NCBI RefSeq assembly: GCF_051020765.1
Contig: NC_134933.1
Location: forward strand, 10,637,461 to 10,701,460
Source: Lasioglossum baleicum
Lineage: Eukaryota > Arthropoda > Insecta > Hymenoptera > Halictidae
Direction: 5' to 3'
DNA: 64,000 bases
The notes under the pieces were generated by a model. It ran no database searches. It was not told the origin of the DNA and saw only the letters and a program-made list of their open reading frames with translations. The translations under genes were made by a program, and so were the position numbers. Shown one piece after another: positions 32,001 to 39,959 of this stretch. Position 1 is the first letter of the stretch, and every line of letters begins with the position of its first letter.

Positions 32001-33429
32001 TTGCAAGCAAAAGAGCTTGAAAGCAATGGTTTAAGAGACGAAATAGCAAGGTTACGGGAACAATTAGAAAAGGTGAAGTCGGAGAAAAATCGATTGGAGA
32101 ATGAGCTGGAGGAATCTATGATGGAAACCAAGATTGTACGGGAAAACGAACGTCAAGCCATAAGTCGAGCAAACGAGGCTCACCATCAGCTGGAAGCTGC
32201 TAGAGAAGAACTTGCATTGAGAGTAGAGGACCAGCAAAGAGTAGATGAATTACTACAACAGGTGGCACAACTACAGACGCATAATAAAAGTAATAATATT
32301 ATTGAATCTAACTACACACAGTTTCCATACATTACAAAGTTAATGAATTGATAGTTACTTTCAAATAAGTATTTGACGTACATCTTGGCAATAAATAAAA
32401 TTTTGAATTTCTTAAGGGGGTAGACTCGTTTTTCCACGATTGCAAGAGTGCGGGATGCGCCTTCTTATTTCTCGATAATGCAGAGATGGGATTTTTCAGT
32501 AGTCAAAAGCGCTAGATAAAAGATCAATCTAGGTGCCGAGCTCGACAACTGATTTCGATGATGATTAGATTTAATCCGTCGGATTACAGAAATAATGTAC
32601 GAGATTTTTAACATCGTAATCGCCCCCTAAATTTGCTATTTGTACGTTTACGAGGCTTAATTTGCATTATTCGGAAGTATAAAGCTGCGAATGTAGCTAT
32701 TTTCATAAAGCTGAGACAGCTGCATGCTGCCGAATAATGCAAATTACGCCTTTCGATTGATCTTTTATCTAGCGCTTTTCACTACTGAAAAATCCCATCT
32801 TTGCAATACTGGAAAAACGAGTCTACCCCATTAACAATCAATTTACATTTGATTTGATTTTTTTTCACAAAAACTTAAGAATACTTTATTTCCTATAAGG
32901 AGTGCAAAACCTGTAGAACTAATTAAATTCGTTGTACGTGCTGCCTCAGGTCTAGAAGAATCGAGAGACGAATTGCAAGCTGCAGCGGCTCTGCAGGCAG
33001 GCCGTGAACTTTTAACGTTAAATCCCTGTAACAGTAATGCTGAGAAAGGACCTAGTCTTGCGGTAGAATTATTAGCTGGCATCAATCAAGATCAAGTACG
33101 TTACAGATTAGATCTTCAATATATTATATAATATATATCGTGAGTCTCTAATAATAATTGTATTTCATTGTAGATGGATGGCCAGATCCCTAGTGATTAT
33201 CGTGATCTTTGTAGCATATCGGAAGTATGTACCAAGTCATAGATATGATTATAAGATGTTTCATTCAATTGTTTGTCCCGATTCTATTCAAATTGATTTG
33301 TTGCAGATGAAACAAGCTTTAAAGGAGCAGCAAGAGGTCAACACTCAATTAAGAGCATACATTGAAGGAATCTTATTGAACATAGTAGAAAATTATCCTC
33401 AATTGTTAGAAGTAAAGCAACCACACTGA
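13563..33429 (+). CDS. nuf: Nuclear fallout (Rab11-FIP3/4 class), complete long isoform of nine coding exons
   Basis: Exons 13563-14029, 15469-15543, 18973-19011, 20805-20922, 31289-31453, 31920-32289, 32950-33095, 33174-33224 and 33307-33429. All junctions keep frame (1,554 nt, 517 aa) with GT-AG sites. Residues 1-230 are Ser/Gly/Asp-rich and look disordered; 234-460 form a long heptad coiled coil (QMIQEQMHALVDTQ, KSEKNRLENELEE); the last ~40 residues are a Rab11-binding FIP-RBD (LRAYIEGILLNIVENYPQLL). Class II FIPs dimerise, bind Rab11 on recycling endosomes and, in flies, are needed for membrane delivery to cleavage and cellularisation furrows. An alternative first exon at 28383 joins the exon at 31289 in the same phase, giving a 360-aa form. 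No EF-hand is evident, unlike vertebrate FIP3/4. The family assignment rests on the C-terminus and coiled coil; exon borders are my own splice reading. Confidence 0.92.
14259..14530. mobile_element. GGGTGGCT-type miniature element (family F), left part
   Basis: GGCTGGCTCTTATTCACTCT followed by TCAAACATTTTTTGTCA mirrors the right end of the copies at 24346 and 31870. GATCGGATAACGGGAAAACG matches the opposite strand of the 24030-24346 copy. It lies in nuf intron 1. Confidence 0.65.
15264..15440. mobile_element. Family B miniature element, right end degraded
   Basis: TAGACAGCGGATCTTTATGC at the left, then AAAATAAAAATTTTCTATC and TTGCAACATACTGGGGA as in other copies. The right inverted repeat is not recognisable. 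The copy ends about 30 bp before nuf exon 2. Confidence 0.7.
15469..15543 (+). CDS. nuf: nuf coding exon 2
   Basis: 75 nt between TTATACAG and GTAAGT, entering and leaving in phase 2. It encodes an Arg/Ser-rich stretch (NPRSPNSTIGRHSWLRTSL) with several possible basophilic kinase sites. Confidence 0.8.
16076..16283. mobile_element. Family B miniature element, complete
   Basis: TAGACAGCGGATTTGATGC at the left and GATCCGCTGTATAG at the right. This copy is in the opposite orientation to the 20179 copy, with internal CAACCTATTAAACATATTAAG and TGTGTTGCAATTTGGGA. Confidence 0.8.
16320..16464. mobile_element. Family B miniature element, left end lost
   Basis: It ends GCATAAAGATCCGCTGTCTAA and contains TGCATTTATAACAAAAATG and TTTACTAAACATATTAAGAG as in the neighbouring copy. 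The left terminus is missing. Confidence 0.65.
17166..17247. repeat. Small AT-rich inverted repeat
   Basis: CAGAGTTGCATTGAATTGCA at the left is mirrored by TTGCAATGTAATTTGTAACTC at the right around a short centre, suggesting a miniature hairpin element. Further TTAAATTACAATG fragments follow to 17310. Confidence 0.5.
18973..19011 (+). CDS. nuf: nuf coding exon 3 (39 nt)
   Basis: A very short exon between TTTTCAG and GTAAGA, phase 2 to phase 2, encoding SGRKRLSTNALA. It is supported by frame continuity with the exons on both sides. It could be skipped without breaking the frame. Confidence 0.75.
20179..20376. mobile_element. Family B miniature element, nearly complete
   Basis: TAGACAGCGGATCCTTATGG at the left; right end ATAAATGCATAAAATCCGCTAT. 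The internal TTGCAACAAACTAGGAGTG and TGTTTTTACTGTTTTAAATTG are family hallmarks. A solitary right end of the same family is at 20430-20506. Confidence 0.8.
20538..20712. mobile_element. Family B miniature element, complete
   Basis: CAGACAGCGGATCTTTTGC to AAAACCGCTGTCTAATG, 175 bp. Several family B copies sit close together here, just before nuf exon 4. Confidence 0.8.
20805..20922 (+). CDS. nuf: nuf coding exon 4
   Basis: 118 nt between TTACAG and GTAAGT, entering in phase 2 and leaving in phase 0. It encodes QLYRSGSFNSSGRG, then DDMYSDVSLEEDVIDLNHR, an acidic lead into the coiled coil. It can be spliced to 31289 in frame. Confidence 0.88.
21091..21553. mobile_element. Family B miniature element interrupted by a mariner-like element
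   Basis: Left end AGCCAGCGGATCTTTATGC; right end ATCAAATCCGCTGTCTA. The internal landmarks are present, but an 81-bp foreign hairpin splits it at 21381-21461 and the copy is longer than its relatives. Confidence 0.8.
21381..21461. mobile_element. 81-bp mariner-like palindromic element nested in family B
   Basis: TTGGGTTGGCAAATAAGCTC at the left is the inverse of GAACTTATTTGCCAAACCTAA at the right, and both ends abut TA. The GGTTGGCAAATAAG terminus resembles mariner-type terminal repeats; the whole copy is little more than its two ends. Confidence 0.75.
22698..23111 (+). CDS. Small Pro/Tyr-rich single-pass membrane protein, intronless, nested in nuf intron 4
   Basis: 137-aa frame. The codon just before the ATG is TAG, so this Met is the first possible start unless an exon is spliced in. 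Residues 1-40 are His/Pro-rich. Residues ~35-65 are a Pro/Tyr/Gly run (YIYYPPPVPYPPLNPYGPYG) with PPY-like motifs that could bind WW domains. Residues ~76-98 form one hydrophobic helix (SLIGVILFVLLILCVISVVL). It is followed by a basic tail beginning YRLLPRESRRR, which suggests the C-terminus faces the cytosol or is a tail-side anchor. There is no cleavable N-terminal signal peptide. Codon use is GC-rich and unlike the intron around it, favouring a real gene. I do not recognise the family and assign no function. It could also be a terminal exon of an unseen transcript. Confidence 0.72.
   Translation: MCASNTPHCRPPPRPGSSAEDHHVENGRFHQQHPAHQPPYIYYPPPVPYPPLNPYGPYGAYHSGGYYSHPYCTEPTQEPKSSDTSLIGVILFVLLILCVISVVLYRLLPRESRRRLDARLPILTHPPVQVNLRALRL
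23219..23443. mobile_element. TTAA-type miniature element, family D copy 2
   Basis: CTAACACTAAACCTACCG at the left and CGTGGTAGGTTTAGTGTTAA at the right, 225 bp. The left TTAA is changed to CTAA. It starts about 105 bp after the stop of the 137-aa frame, so it may lie in its 3' UTR. Confidence 0.85.
24030..24346. mobile_element. GGGTGGCT-type miniature element (family F), left end unclear
   Basis: Ends AGTAAATAAGAGCCACCC followed by TA. On the minus strand it matches the copies at 14259 and 31570 (TTATTACTCC, CGAAAA, GACAGGCTGCGCCTTTTATG). Confidence 0.7.
24525..24761 (+). other. Cysteine-containing open frame without a start codon, possible exon
   Basis: Seventy-eight codons are open from directly after an in-frame TAG (24522-24524) to TAA at 24759. 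The stretch is GC-rich and reads protein-like: KVSCEGCEDNSVSFCDADEC has a C-x2-C-x7-C-x4-C spacing, followed by a Thr/Ser-rich tail. A polypyrimidine tract and CTGTAG precede it, which could be an acceptor. There is no ATG, and the phase does not fit simply between nuf exons 4 and 5. It may be an unrecognised exon or chance. Confidence 0.3.
25822..25956 (+). CDS. 44-aa single-pass membrane micropeptide, nested in nuf intron 4
   Basis: The frame runs ATG to TAA. An in-frame TAA (25816-25818) lies one codon before the ATG, so this Met is the first possible start. The -3 base is A, a fair initiation context. Order of segments: MSCVRATPGGFVDW, then a hydrophobic helix (about residues 17-36: WPFISFLIILAVIAYIGF), then a short basic end NLYKRFLPDL. 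The layout (short polar start, one helix, basic end) is that of tail-anchored or regulatory micropeptides such as the SERCA regulators, but I see no specific match to sarcolamban or other known families. The surrounding intron is AT-rich and otherwise stop-dense. Alternatively it is a chance frame; conservation would decide. Confidence 0.55.
   Translation: MSCVRATPGGFVDWVGWPFISFLIILAVIAYIGFNLYKRFLPDL
26146..26325. mobile_element. TTAA-type miniature element, family D copy 3
   Basis: TTAACATTAAACCTATCGAG at the left and ATGTAGGTTTAGTTTTTAA at the right, flanked by TTAA at both ends. The interior has the family's TTTTGTGCGATTTTTATC. Confidence 0.75.
27010..27360. other. Extremely AT-rich stretch with local hairpins
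   Basis: Repeated GATTAAT/ATTAATC words (27025-27120) and ATTATAATTAT runs (27200-27300), then a (TA)n run at 27325-27345. No coding potential. Confidence 0.6.
27432..27545. mobile_element. Right arm of a family A Tc1-like element
   Basis: CACATTAGCCAGTAAACTAA, then CTCAAGCTGTTGGGTCGAA and a TTTGTACACCC end. It matches the inverse of the 261-478 arm, but the last bases of the terminus are missing. Confidence 0.65.
27720..28382 (+). promoter_or_regulatory. Alternative internal promoter and 5' leader of nuf (short transcript)
   Basis: A GC-richer island with many CG steps between AT-rich blocks, directly before the second possible first coding exon at 28383. No TATA box is obvious; sequence just upstream of the ATG reads GACAGATCGCCA. 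The position implies transcripts that lack the first four nuf exons. Confidence 0.5.
28383..28610 (+). CDS. nuf: nuf alternative first coding exon (short isoform, 360 aa)
   Basis: 228 nt from the ATG to ACCGAGCAA|GTAAGC, phase 0, so it joins 31289 without a frame change, exactly as exon 4 does. It encodes 76 residues: an acidic His/Asp run (DHDQDHDHD), a Gly/Pro segment, EYDLWEGQFQF and an Arg-rich end. The matched phase, the consensus donor and the upstream GC island together support a second promoter. The short form keeps the whole coiled coil and the Rab11-binding end. Confidence 0.82.
28700..29131. mobile_element. Complete Tc1-like miniature element, family A, 432 bp with TA target duplication
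   Basis: CAGTGGGTGTACAAAGTATT at the left and ATGTACTTTGTACACCCACTG at the right, each next to TA. The interior has AAATCGATCGAGG and no transposase frame. It begins 90 bp downstream of the alternative nuf exon. Confidence 0.88.
29180..29880. repeat. Diverged tandem duplication, period ~349 bp
   Basis: GTAAACTTGCGGG...GCGATCGG...CTGTTTACGGAGCTGC at 29204 recurs as GTAAACTTCCG...GCGATCG...CTGTGTACAGAGCTGC at 29553. TATTTTGCTCTGAATAAA, CAAACAAA[AG]TTGTCAATAA and AGGATTTGGAAAA are also repeated. Duplicate copies differ substantially, so the event is not recent. Confidence 0.75.
30434..30651. mobile_element. piggyBac-like miniature element (family E), 218 bp with TTAA at both ends
   Basis: TTAACCCTTGTGTGCAGTC at the left and GACTGCACAAGGGTTAA at the right are inverse copies. 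TTAA targets and CCCT-type termini are the signature of piggyBac-class transposition. There is no transposase frame. Confidence 0.85.
31289..31453 (+). CDS. nuf: nuf coding exon 5 (first exon common to both isoforms)
   Basis: 165 nt between TTTTCAG and GTACGT, phase 0 to 0. It encodes the start of the coiled coil (QMIQEQMHALVDTQ, ENATLQARILMLEEAAKDAE). Confidence 0.92.
31570..31870. mobile_element. Complete GGGTGGCT-type miniature element (family F), 301 bp
   Basis: Left end TTA|GGGTGGCTTCTATTTTCG and right end AGTAAATAAGAGCCACC|GTA, both next to TA. It lies within the 466-bp intron between nuf exons 5 and 6 and ends about 50 bp before exon 6. Confidence 0.8.
31920..32289 (+). CDS. nuf: nuf coding exon 6 (main coiled coil)
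   Basis: 370 nt between TTTGTAG and GTAATA, phase 0 to 1. It encodes continuous heptads rich in Glu, Lys, Leu and Gln, such as EIARLREQLEKVKSEKNRL and LLQQVAQLQTHN. Confidence 0.92.
32412..32834. mobile_element. TTAA-type long-palindrome element, family C copy 1, 423 bp
   Basis: TTAAGGGGGTAGACTCGTT at the left and AACGAGTCTACCCCATTAA at the right. Inverse arms share GATGGGATTTTTCAGTAGTC and AGCGCTAGATAAAAGATCAA. It lies in the intron between nuf exons 6 and 7 and takes up most of it. Confidence 0.88.
32950..33095 (+). CDS. nuf: nuf coding exon 7
   Basis: 146 nt between GCCTCAG and GTACGT, phase 1 to 0. It encodes LEESRDELQAAAALQAGREL and a less helical linker ending LLAGINQDQ before the Rab-binding end. 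Confidence 0.9.
33174..33224 (+). CDS. nuf: nuf coding exon 8 (51-nt in-frame small exon)
   Basis: Between TTTCATTGTAG and GTATGT, 17 codons in phase 0 (MDGQIPSDYRDLCSISE). Both neighbours are also phase 0, so it can be included or skipped. It changes the spacing just before the Rab11-binding domain. Confidence 0.72.
33307..33429 (+). CDS. nuf: nuf coding exon 9 with the Rab11-binding FIP-RBD
   Basis: Starts after TTGCAG at ATGAAACAA in phase 0 and ends at TGA. The 40 residues (MKQALKEQQEVNTQLRAYIE, then GILLNIVENYPQLLEVKQPH) carry the hydrophobic/acidic pattern of the FIP Rab-binding helix and hook. Confidence 0.93.
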   Translation: MKQALKEQQEVNTQLRAYIEGILLNIVENYPQLLEVKQPH

Positions 33430-33647
33430 ACTATTTCATAAATAGTCGGTGATTGTATTTAATGTAAACACATTGCGGTCCGAGGTCCATTGTTGAACTG
33501 TAATGATCTCTCTCCGGTTCAACTACGTAAAAACTGTACTTCGTACTTAGTGATACTTTTCGTTAGATATATAAACGCAGATATGAGAAACTAGTTAAAT
33601 CAAAGTACTACATGAAATTACTTTAACGTAAAATTTACATTTTTTCC

Positions 33648-33653
33648 AATAAA
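33648..33653 (+). promoter_or_regulatory. Candidate polyadenylation signal of nuf
   Basis: AATAAA 219 bp after the stop codon, the first such hexamer downstream. Confidence 0.5.
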
Positions 33654-34426
33654 TATGATAAATTCGAATGTTTGCGTACGCTTCTTTTTACTTTTCGTGT
33701 GTGTTCGATAACAACAGTTGTGTTTTTTAATTAAAAAAATCGTGCGAACTTTCATTTAACATATACTTAAATATTTTTCTTGCATGTGATATACATCGAA
33801 AGAATATTTTGCAATACAATTTTGCAATTACATCGAGGACAGTAACCGCGAGTTCCTTTTCATAATGCATTTTAACATTGTTCTTTTTTTGTTAAACTAC
33901 TTAATCATGTTTTTATCATTTTGTCTTTTTAAGGTTACCAATCAATGATATTTTTAATGATAGCATACATCCTATCTAACATTACATTAAATTAATAACA
34001 CATGTATATTAACATTACCAAACTGTGACGACTAAGAATCTTTCAGTAACCGCAGTGTTAGGGGAGTAAATATAGTGATTTCGGATAATATGCCGCAGCG
34101 TAGAAGTATGTAATGCCAATATCTCTTTCAAACGGTCACTTGGAAGAGTTCCAATCAAATCACTAAATTTATTTCGCTGACATTGGAAGAAATAGTCGTA
34201 ACAGACGCGCGTTGTCCGCGCAGACCGCAAGATGAAACGCCGTTGAAGGACCGCAACGTGTTAATTGTTTGAGGCAGTTGTACATTACACCTCTTTGTTG
34301 AAACGTTCATTCATAGATTTATACGAGCAACTTTGTCATACTACACCTATACAAATACTATTAGGTCGTTCCGAAAAGTCTTTTCGTGTACTTAGGTATG
34401 ACGTTGCTTCCATTACTTGTTATTAC

Positions 34427-34574
34427 TAGACTACGGATCTTTATGCAAAAAAAGAACATTTTTTCAGAACACTGCATCGATTGATACCATCCTTTAATGA
34501 TTTTATATTTCATCCTGTTTTATGCATTTCACCCAGCTAATTTTTTCACAAATGCATAAAGATCCGCAGACTAG
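34427..34574. mobile_element. Family B miniature element, short form
   Basis: TAGACTACGGATCTTTATGC at the left and GCATAAAGATCCGCAGACTAG at the right, 148 bp, the cleanest inverted pair of this family in the window. Confidence 0.85.
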
Positions 34575-34739
34575 TTGTTAATTATTATTATATTGCTATA
34601 ACCTTATTTTAAATCGCAAGATCGTGGTATATCTTGACAGGTGTCATTTTGGACGTCATTTCGTGCTTTATAACATTTCAAGCAGTGTTTTGTCATCGCA
34701 TCAAATATCGTCGGCTTCATATGATAATTGCCTAAGTGC

Positions 34740-35045
34740 AAAAAAGTAAATTTTACAGGAGGCGAAAAAAACGATTTAAAGCGTACCTATTTTGTTTTAC
34801 ACGGAAGTTTTTTCAAACTATGTTTATATTTAGACAAACCGTAGAAATTGAAGTACCTAACAAGGCGAAGCTGAAAACCCAAATTTTAAAAAAAAATGGA
34901 CTTAGGCAGCTTTTATATCAGGCCGACGATATGCAAAATCAAAATATTTACGTGTTTCCATTACCTTTTGCTTTTTTTTATTACCGCAAGGGTAAAAATG
35001 CAGTGCACGAAAGCAAAAATGACTTTCCGGACGACCTAATACATT
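34740..35045. repeat. Dispersed repeat related to 12418-12483 and 27630-27720
   Basis: TACAGGAGGC and GGACTTAGGCAGCTTTTATA...CAGGCCGACGATATGCAA match 27630-27720 (partly in inverse order), and GTAAAAATGCAGTGCACGAAA matches the inverse of 12418-12483. The open frame across it is therefore likely repeat-derived. Confidence 0.55.
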
Positions 35046-36799
35046 GGAAGTAATTTCCGTCCATGTGAACTTAAAAAATTTTAGCGACATAATTAATTTG
35101 ATATTTTTTCACTGCCATCGTTTTATTTCAACTATACACGTCTTTTGTACAGAGGCAGTGGCTGATTAAGTATTTGCATTATAGTTTACGGTTTACTCTA
35201 GAAATTTGTACCGAGTAATATTGTCACGTCCTATCTTCGAAACGCTAAGATTTACATTGTTGGCAATACTTGTGCATCATCTATTAATCCGCATGAACTA
35301 TTATCTATTTTATCCGTATGATTACGTGATAAAACTAACTTATTGTGGTTCCGATACCAACTTCATTCTGAACAATTTTATACAAATTTTTCTTGTAAAC
35401 AACTGTGGCCTATTTATCTTCGATGTTTGTCTGACAAAATATTTCGTAGCCAATGCGACAATAATATTTCTTTAGATGAAGCAACGATTCATCATTAAAT
35501 TTTTATTCGTCTCTCCGTTTGTTTGATCAGATTTCAAAGAAAAAAAGGTGAATTTCAATGAAACGATATACACAGACTTCCCTCGCATAGTGTTACTAGC
35601 GTAGATCGACGACAATCTACAACGGAAGTTTGGTCTTTGTTATTAACTAGAGAAATTACAAACGTATTAGTACGTCTGTCCTTCTTTGCGTTCGAAACTT
35701 TCATAAATAACTAAAAAGAAATAAAGTTTCATCATTACATTAGTATTAGTAGGGGGGATAAAAGAAGTAACACCATCCGTAGAGACGAAAGTCACACTAT
35801 GCGAGGGAAGACTTGTAAAATGGTGCAATCATAATGCATCGAAGTATGATATGAAATACGAAAATACCAGAAATTATTAAATAATTTCAAAACGATAAAG
35901 ATGTGATAGTAATATTTTCGCGATGTAATATTATACTGTTAAATGTTTGAGTGATGCAGCAAGTGGAATATGCTGATGTTCGGACGTCAGGACGTTACAG
36001 TGTAAGAAATGTGCATAATAATTAGACATTATTATCTATGTATAGTAAATCCTATCTGAATTGATTATCCAGGATAGATTTTACAATGAGTTCGAAATCA
36101 AATCGTAAGTTCGAAAATTGTTTTTCTCAAAATTACAATTTTCAATTAAGGTACCGACGATTTACGAATACCGAGAACCATGTTTGAATTTCTTCAAATC
36201 ATATAGCGAAATGAAACTGATTGTTTCTTTTATACCTTTTCTAAAGAAAAAATGAATAAAACATTAAACGTGATAACAAAGTTATATCAATCGGAGGTAT
36301 ACTATATACCTAACATCCAAATGTATTTTTTGTGTCGGTTGAAATATATTTGTGACAATATTGATAGCGATTATAATCATGTAATCATACAATGGGCTGT
36401 TGGGTCTATCTTGTATCTCGATTGTGCTTAAATTATTCATAATCGCTGTTTGGACAGCGTTTTTACATGAGACGCAGATAATAAGTATAAAGTATATTAA
36501 ATTTCTTCAGATTATAATTCTTGATAATAATGGCATTTTTCCACTTTAATAAACAATAAATAAATGTATACAAGTTGTTCGTCATTTCATGTTGAATCAC
36601 TCTAAGATATATAGTAAACATGATAACTCATATAGACCAAATTCAATTTAATTTGTTTATAACTTTGTAACGAAGCGCTTCTAACCGAACTTCAAATAAC
36701 ATTCTTTTCTTATTTCCTCTTGTAGAATACGCTTCCGTACTTTGGCCGGAATAAACCCAGGACACCCTTATATATACAGGGTGTGTCCGTTATGTCAGC

Positions 36800-37191
36800 A
36801 TTTTTTAGGCATTTCCGGTAGTGTAATTATAGAAAATGTTTTAGACAAATGTTTAGAGACGCCCTACATAATTATGGCAACAACGAAAAATCTAATACAA
36901 AGAGCGGAGTTCTGTATCATAGAAGGTGGATCGCAGTTCGAACATCTGATGTAACTTGATTTATATTGTAAGAAATAATTTTTCATTAAAATTACGTTCG
37001 CACAAAATGTTCAAGTTTGAGGTCATTTCAAAGTCGTAGGTCTCGACGTCGGAAACAATCCCATTATGTCCAAAGCAAGGTGACCTTTACATTTTTACGT
37101 AAAAAGCCTTTTTTCAGATTTAAGAATATGTACTGAGAAACTTTTGTCTAAAACATTTTTTAATTGCACTACTGGAAATGCCTAAAAAATG
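36800..37191. mobile_element. Miniature element with ~45-bp terminal inverted repeats (family G)
   Basis: ATTTTTTAGGCATTTCCGGT at the left, continuing AATGTTTTAGACAAA, is the inverse of TTTGTCTAAAACATT...CACTACTGGAAATGCCTAAA at the right. No other copy is visible in this window. An adjoining ACAGGGTGTGTCCG at 36776 may be the true outer end. Confidence 0.65.
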
Positions 37192-37505
37192 GTGTGATAG
37201 TCAGTGATAGTCTAATAAGGAAATACTGGGAAATACCTACACAGGCTAAAAGTTGTTGTGGGGGCAGCACTATATTAAACGCATCGAATTACCAAGCGAA
37301 ATCCCACTCTCCTATCCTCTTTGTCACGGGTAGAAAATTATATAGCGCGAGACGTTCACACGAACTCAAAGTCTGTGACGGGACTAAAAGCGTACGATTT
37401 ATCGAGATATCAGCTGTGTTTTGAAAAACTTTTGCAATTCTTGCTTCGAGGAAAACTGAGAAGAACTTGTAGATTAGTTGGAATATTTTCTAACTTCAAT
37501 TTAAA

Positions 37506-38988
37506 ATGACCACGGCCGCTAGACCCACTTTTGAACCTGCCAGAGGAGGACAGGGACGTGGTGAGAAGGATTTAAGCGCTATATCAAAACAATACAGCAG
37601 CCGAGATTTACCGTCTCACACGAAATTAAAATACAGGTACTTGTTTCATTCCATATTATTATCCAAAAATGTGCACTCGACTGCTTCGGTTTTAGAAACG
37701 TAATCCCTATTTCTCTTTGATAATTAACTGTTTCTAACCTTATTCATCCGTATACATATGTACGAACGAAGTTGTGTAGAATTTATGACTTGTTATTTAT
37801 TTCAATGAGTTTTGCTTTTAGAGAGCATGGCCAAGGAACAATTGAGGAACTGCGAAACCGTGATTTCCGTAAGGAATTGGAAGAACGCGAACGCGAAAGA
37901 GAAAAGGACAAAAGCTCGAATCGACGGATGATAGAACCTGCCCGGGAGACTTCTACGACAAGCGCTAAAAGACAGAAGATTGATCAAGTTCCAACGGCTA
38001 GCTTAGATGCGGACGATCCTTTAGATGACGATGATTCAGATTCCGATAGCGACGAGGATGATACTGCTGCTCTCCTAGCAGAATTACAGCGCATTAAAAA
38101 GGAGAGAGCTGCAGAGCAGGCAAAGAAGGTACGGTTGTTATTGCAGTTTTATTTGGAAAACTGTAGAGAAGTCGGAATGTTGTATGGTTTTAACTGTTAG
38201 TTACTCGCACCTGGATTTATGCAAAACTGTCTTGTTGGACCCCAATATAATAACCAGACTACGGATTTTTATGCATTTATGATAAAAATGACTAGATCAA
38301 ATGGAAAACAGACAAAATATTTAAACAATTTGAAAATGTAGTTGTATTAAAAAATTATTATAGTGATTAAAAAAGGAAATAAATATCTATGTAACATCTG
38401 CAAGTCCAGTAATAATGTTTCCATAAAAAAAACAACTATTTTAGTTCCAATTAATTATTTACTTACATTAGTTAGGTCTCTGTTAACATTTTTCGGTGGG
38501 AAGTTTGAAAGGAATTGCGTATTTATGAAGACATCGAAATTACTATGACCTCATGCGAGTAACTAAAGATTAACAGAAGCCATGTTGAATAATGCCAAGC
38601 AGTGTAATTGCGCTGTTTTCAACCACTTTTGACCATATGCTGCTGCATTATTCCACATGAAATCTGAACAGCGCGTGGCATTTGAATGGTTAAAATACAT
38701 CAACAGTAGCTACTTAAATATATGACACATGTTTGTACTTTGCAGGAAATGGAGAAACGACAGGAAGAGGAACGAATAAGAATGGAGAACATTCTCTCCG
38801 GCAATCCTCTGCTAAACTACTCTTCGCAGAGTGCCAGAACCGATATGAAAGTCAGACGTCGTTGGGACGACGACGTAGTGTTCAAGAACTGTGCTCGCTC
38901 AGAGCCAAAGAAGAAGCACGACATGTTTATAAACGACTCGTTGCGGAGTGAATTCCACCGTAAATTTATGGAGAAATACGTTAAGTGA
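37506..38988 (+). CDS. CWC15: CWC15 spliceosome-associated protein, complete, three exons
   Basis: Exons 37506-37636, 37822-38128 and 38746-38988 (681 nt, 226 aa) join in frame with GTACTT and GTACGG donors. The N-terminus MTTAARPTFEPARGG and the following SKQYSSRDLPSHTKLKYRE are the family's most conserved block. The middle is charged, with EELRNRDFRKELEERERERE and an acidic run DDPLDDDDSDSDSDEDD. LLAELQRIKKERAAEQ and a C-terminal helix with NPLL, then RRWDDDVVFKN and HDMFINDSLRSEFHRKFMEK close the protein. CWC15 is a mostly unstructured component of the PRP19/CDC5L-associated spliceosome, in the nucleus. Length and all conserved blocks are normal, so the gene looks intact. Intron 2 contains a family B fragment. 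Confidence 0.96.
38255..38390. mobile_element. Family B fragment in CWC15 intron 2
   Basis: CCAGACTACGGATTTTTATGC followed by ATTTATGATAAAAATGACTAG resembles the left half of the family; the right end is not found. Confidence 0.55.
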
Positions 38989-39321
38989 AGAGTCACCGGG
39001 AGAAGGCTATTATATTTGTACATAGCTCTAAGATAGTTGACGAAAGTTCGAATTCCGCGTCGGCGGAGGCATAACAGAGTGTTCCGTACGTTTAAGGACA
39101 GTTTATACGACCGCGTGTCTAATGTACACGATGTGTAAACCGGTATGAGCATGAGCGCATCGTTTAATTACACAATTTTCTAACAGCGAGGAGAATGCGT
39201 TCGATTAAACCACGAATATTCGAGACGCTGCGTTTGAATCCGAGGTATCTCGGAGCGTATTTCTGCGGTTGTCAGGAAGAACTCCGCATGTCACTTACTT
39301 CTACTTTCGAGATATTGCCGT

Positions 39322-39642
39322 TTAAGGGGGTAGTCTCATTTCCATTTCTCGATAATGCAAAGATGGGGTTTTTCAGTAGTCAAAAGCGCTAGATAAAAGA
39401 TCAATCTAGACCACGATCGTCCTCAAAAGTCCTATTTTTACGTTTACGAGGCGTAATTTCCATTATTTGGTATAAAACTGCGACAGCTAAATCTCTAAGT
39501 CCTCCAATTTCCAAATATTCAAATTACGCCTCGTAAACGTAAAAATAGGAAATTTTGACTACTGAAAAACTGCATCCTTGCGTTATCGAGAAATGAGAAG
39601 GCGTATGCCGCACCCTTGTAATCCTGGAAACTACCCCCTTAA
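39322..39642. mobile_element. TTAA-type long-palindrome element, family C copy 2, 321 bp
   Basis: TTAAGGGGGTAGTCTCATTT at the left and GAAACTACCCCCTTAA at the right, with TTAA at both ends. The inverse arms share ACGTTTACGAGGCGTAATTT. Located about 330 bp after the CWC15 stop. Confidence 0.88.
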
Positions 39643-39959
39643 AGTTTTCATCACTAACGGTTTGACATAGCACATCGGTTAAATTGTTTTGTCGATGAGA
39701 GTTAAATATTTTTCGCAGTCTGTCGAATTGATTTTTATGACTTCCTCTGGTAAATACGTAAATCCTATACTATAAAGCTCAATGAATGCATAAACTCGAA
39801 TCTTTTGAAACTGTGACATGCGGCATTTTTCCTGGCGAGCACAGATTTAATATCTTTCGGTTCCCTTCTGTCGTTCTAGTAACTATACAGAACCGTGTGG
39901 CGACGGTAAAAATAAGCGGAAAAATATTCGGATGCAAGGAGGAAGGAGTGGGACGAAGC

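Larger units (their letters stand above)
33654..37505. other. Intergenic region between nuf and CWC15
   Basis: 3.9 kb, AT-rich, no supported gene. It holds element copies at 34427, 34740 and 36800. 35060-36740 has scattered short open frames without domain features. The last ~300 bp before 37506 presumably include the CWC15 promoter. Confidence 0.6.

Noticed and set aside
34015..34230. Minus-strand 71-aa frame downstream of nuf
   Set aside because: Weakly protein-like, but I found no acceptor, partner exon or known motif.
36742..36954. 70-aa frame starting MAGINPGHPYIY
   Set aside because: It runs through the terminal repeat of the family G element and has no counterpart outside it.
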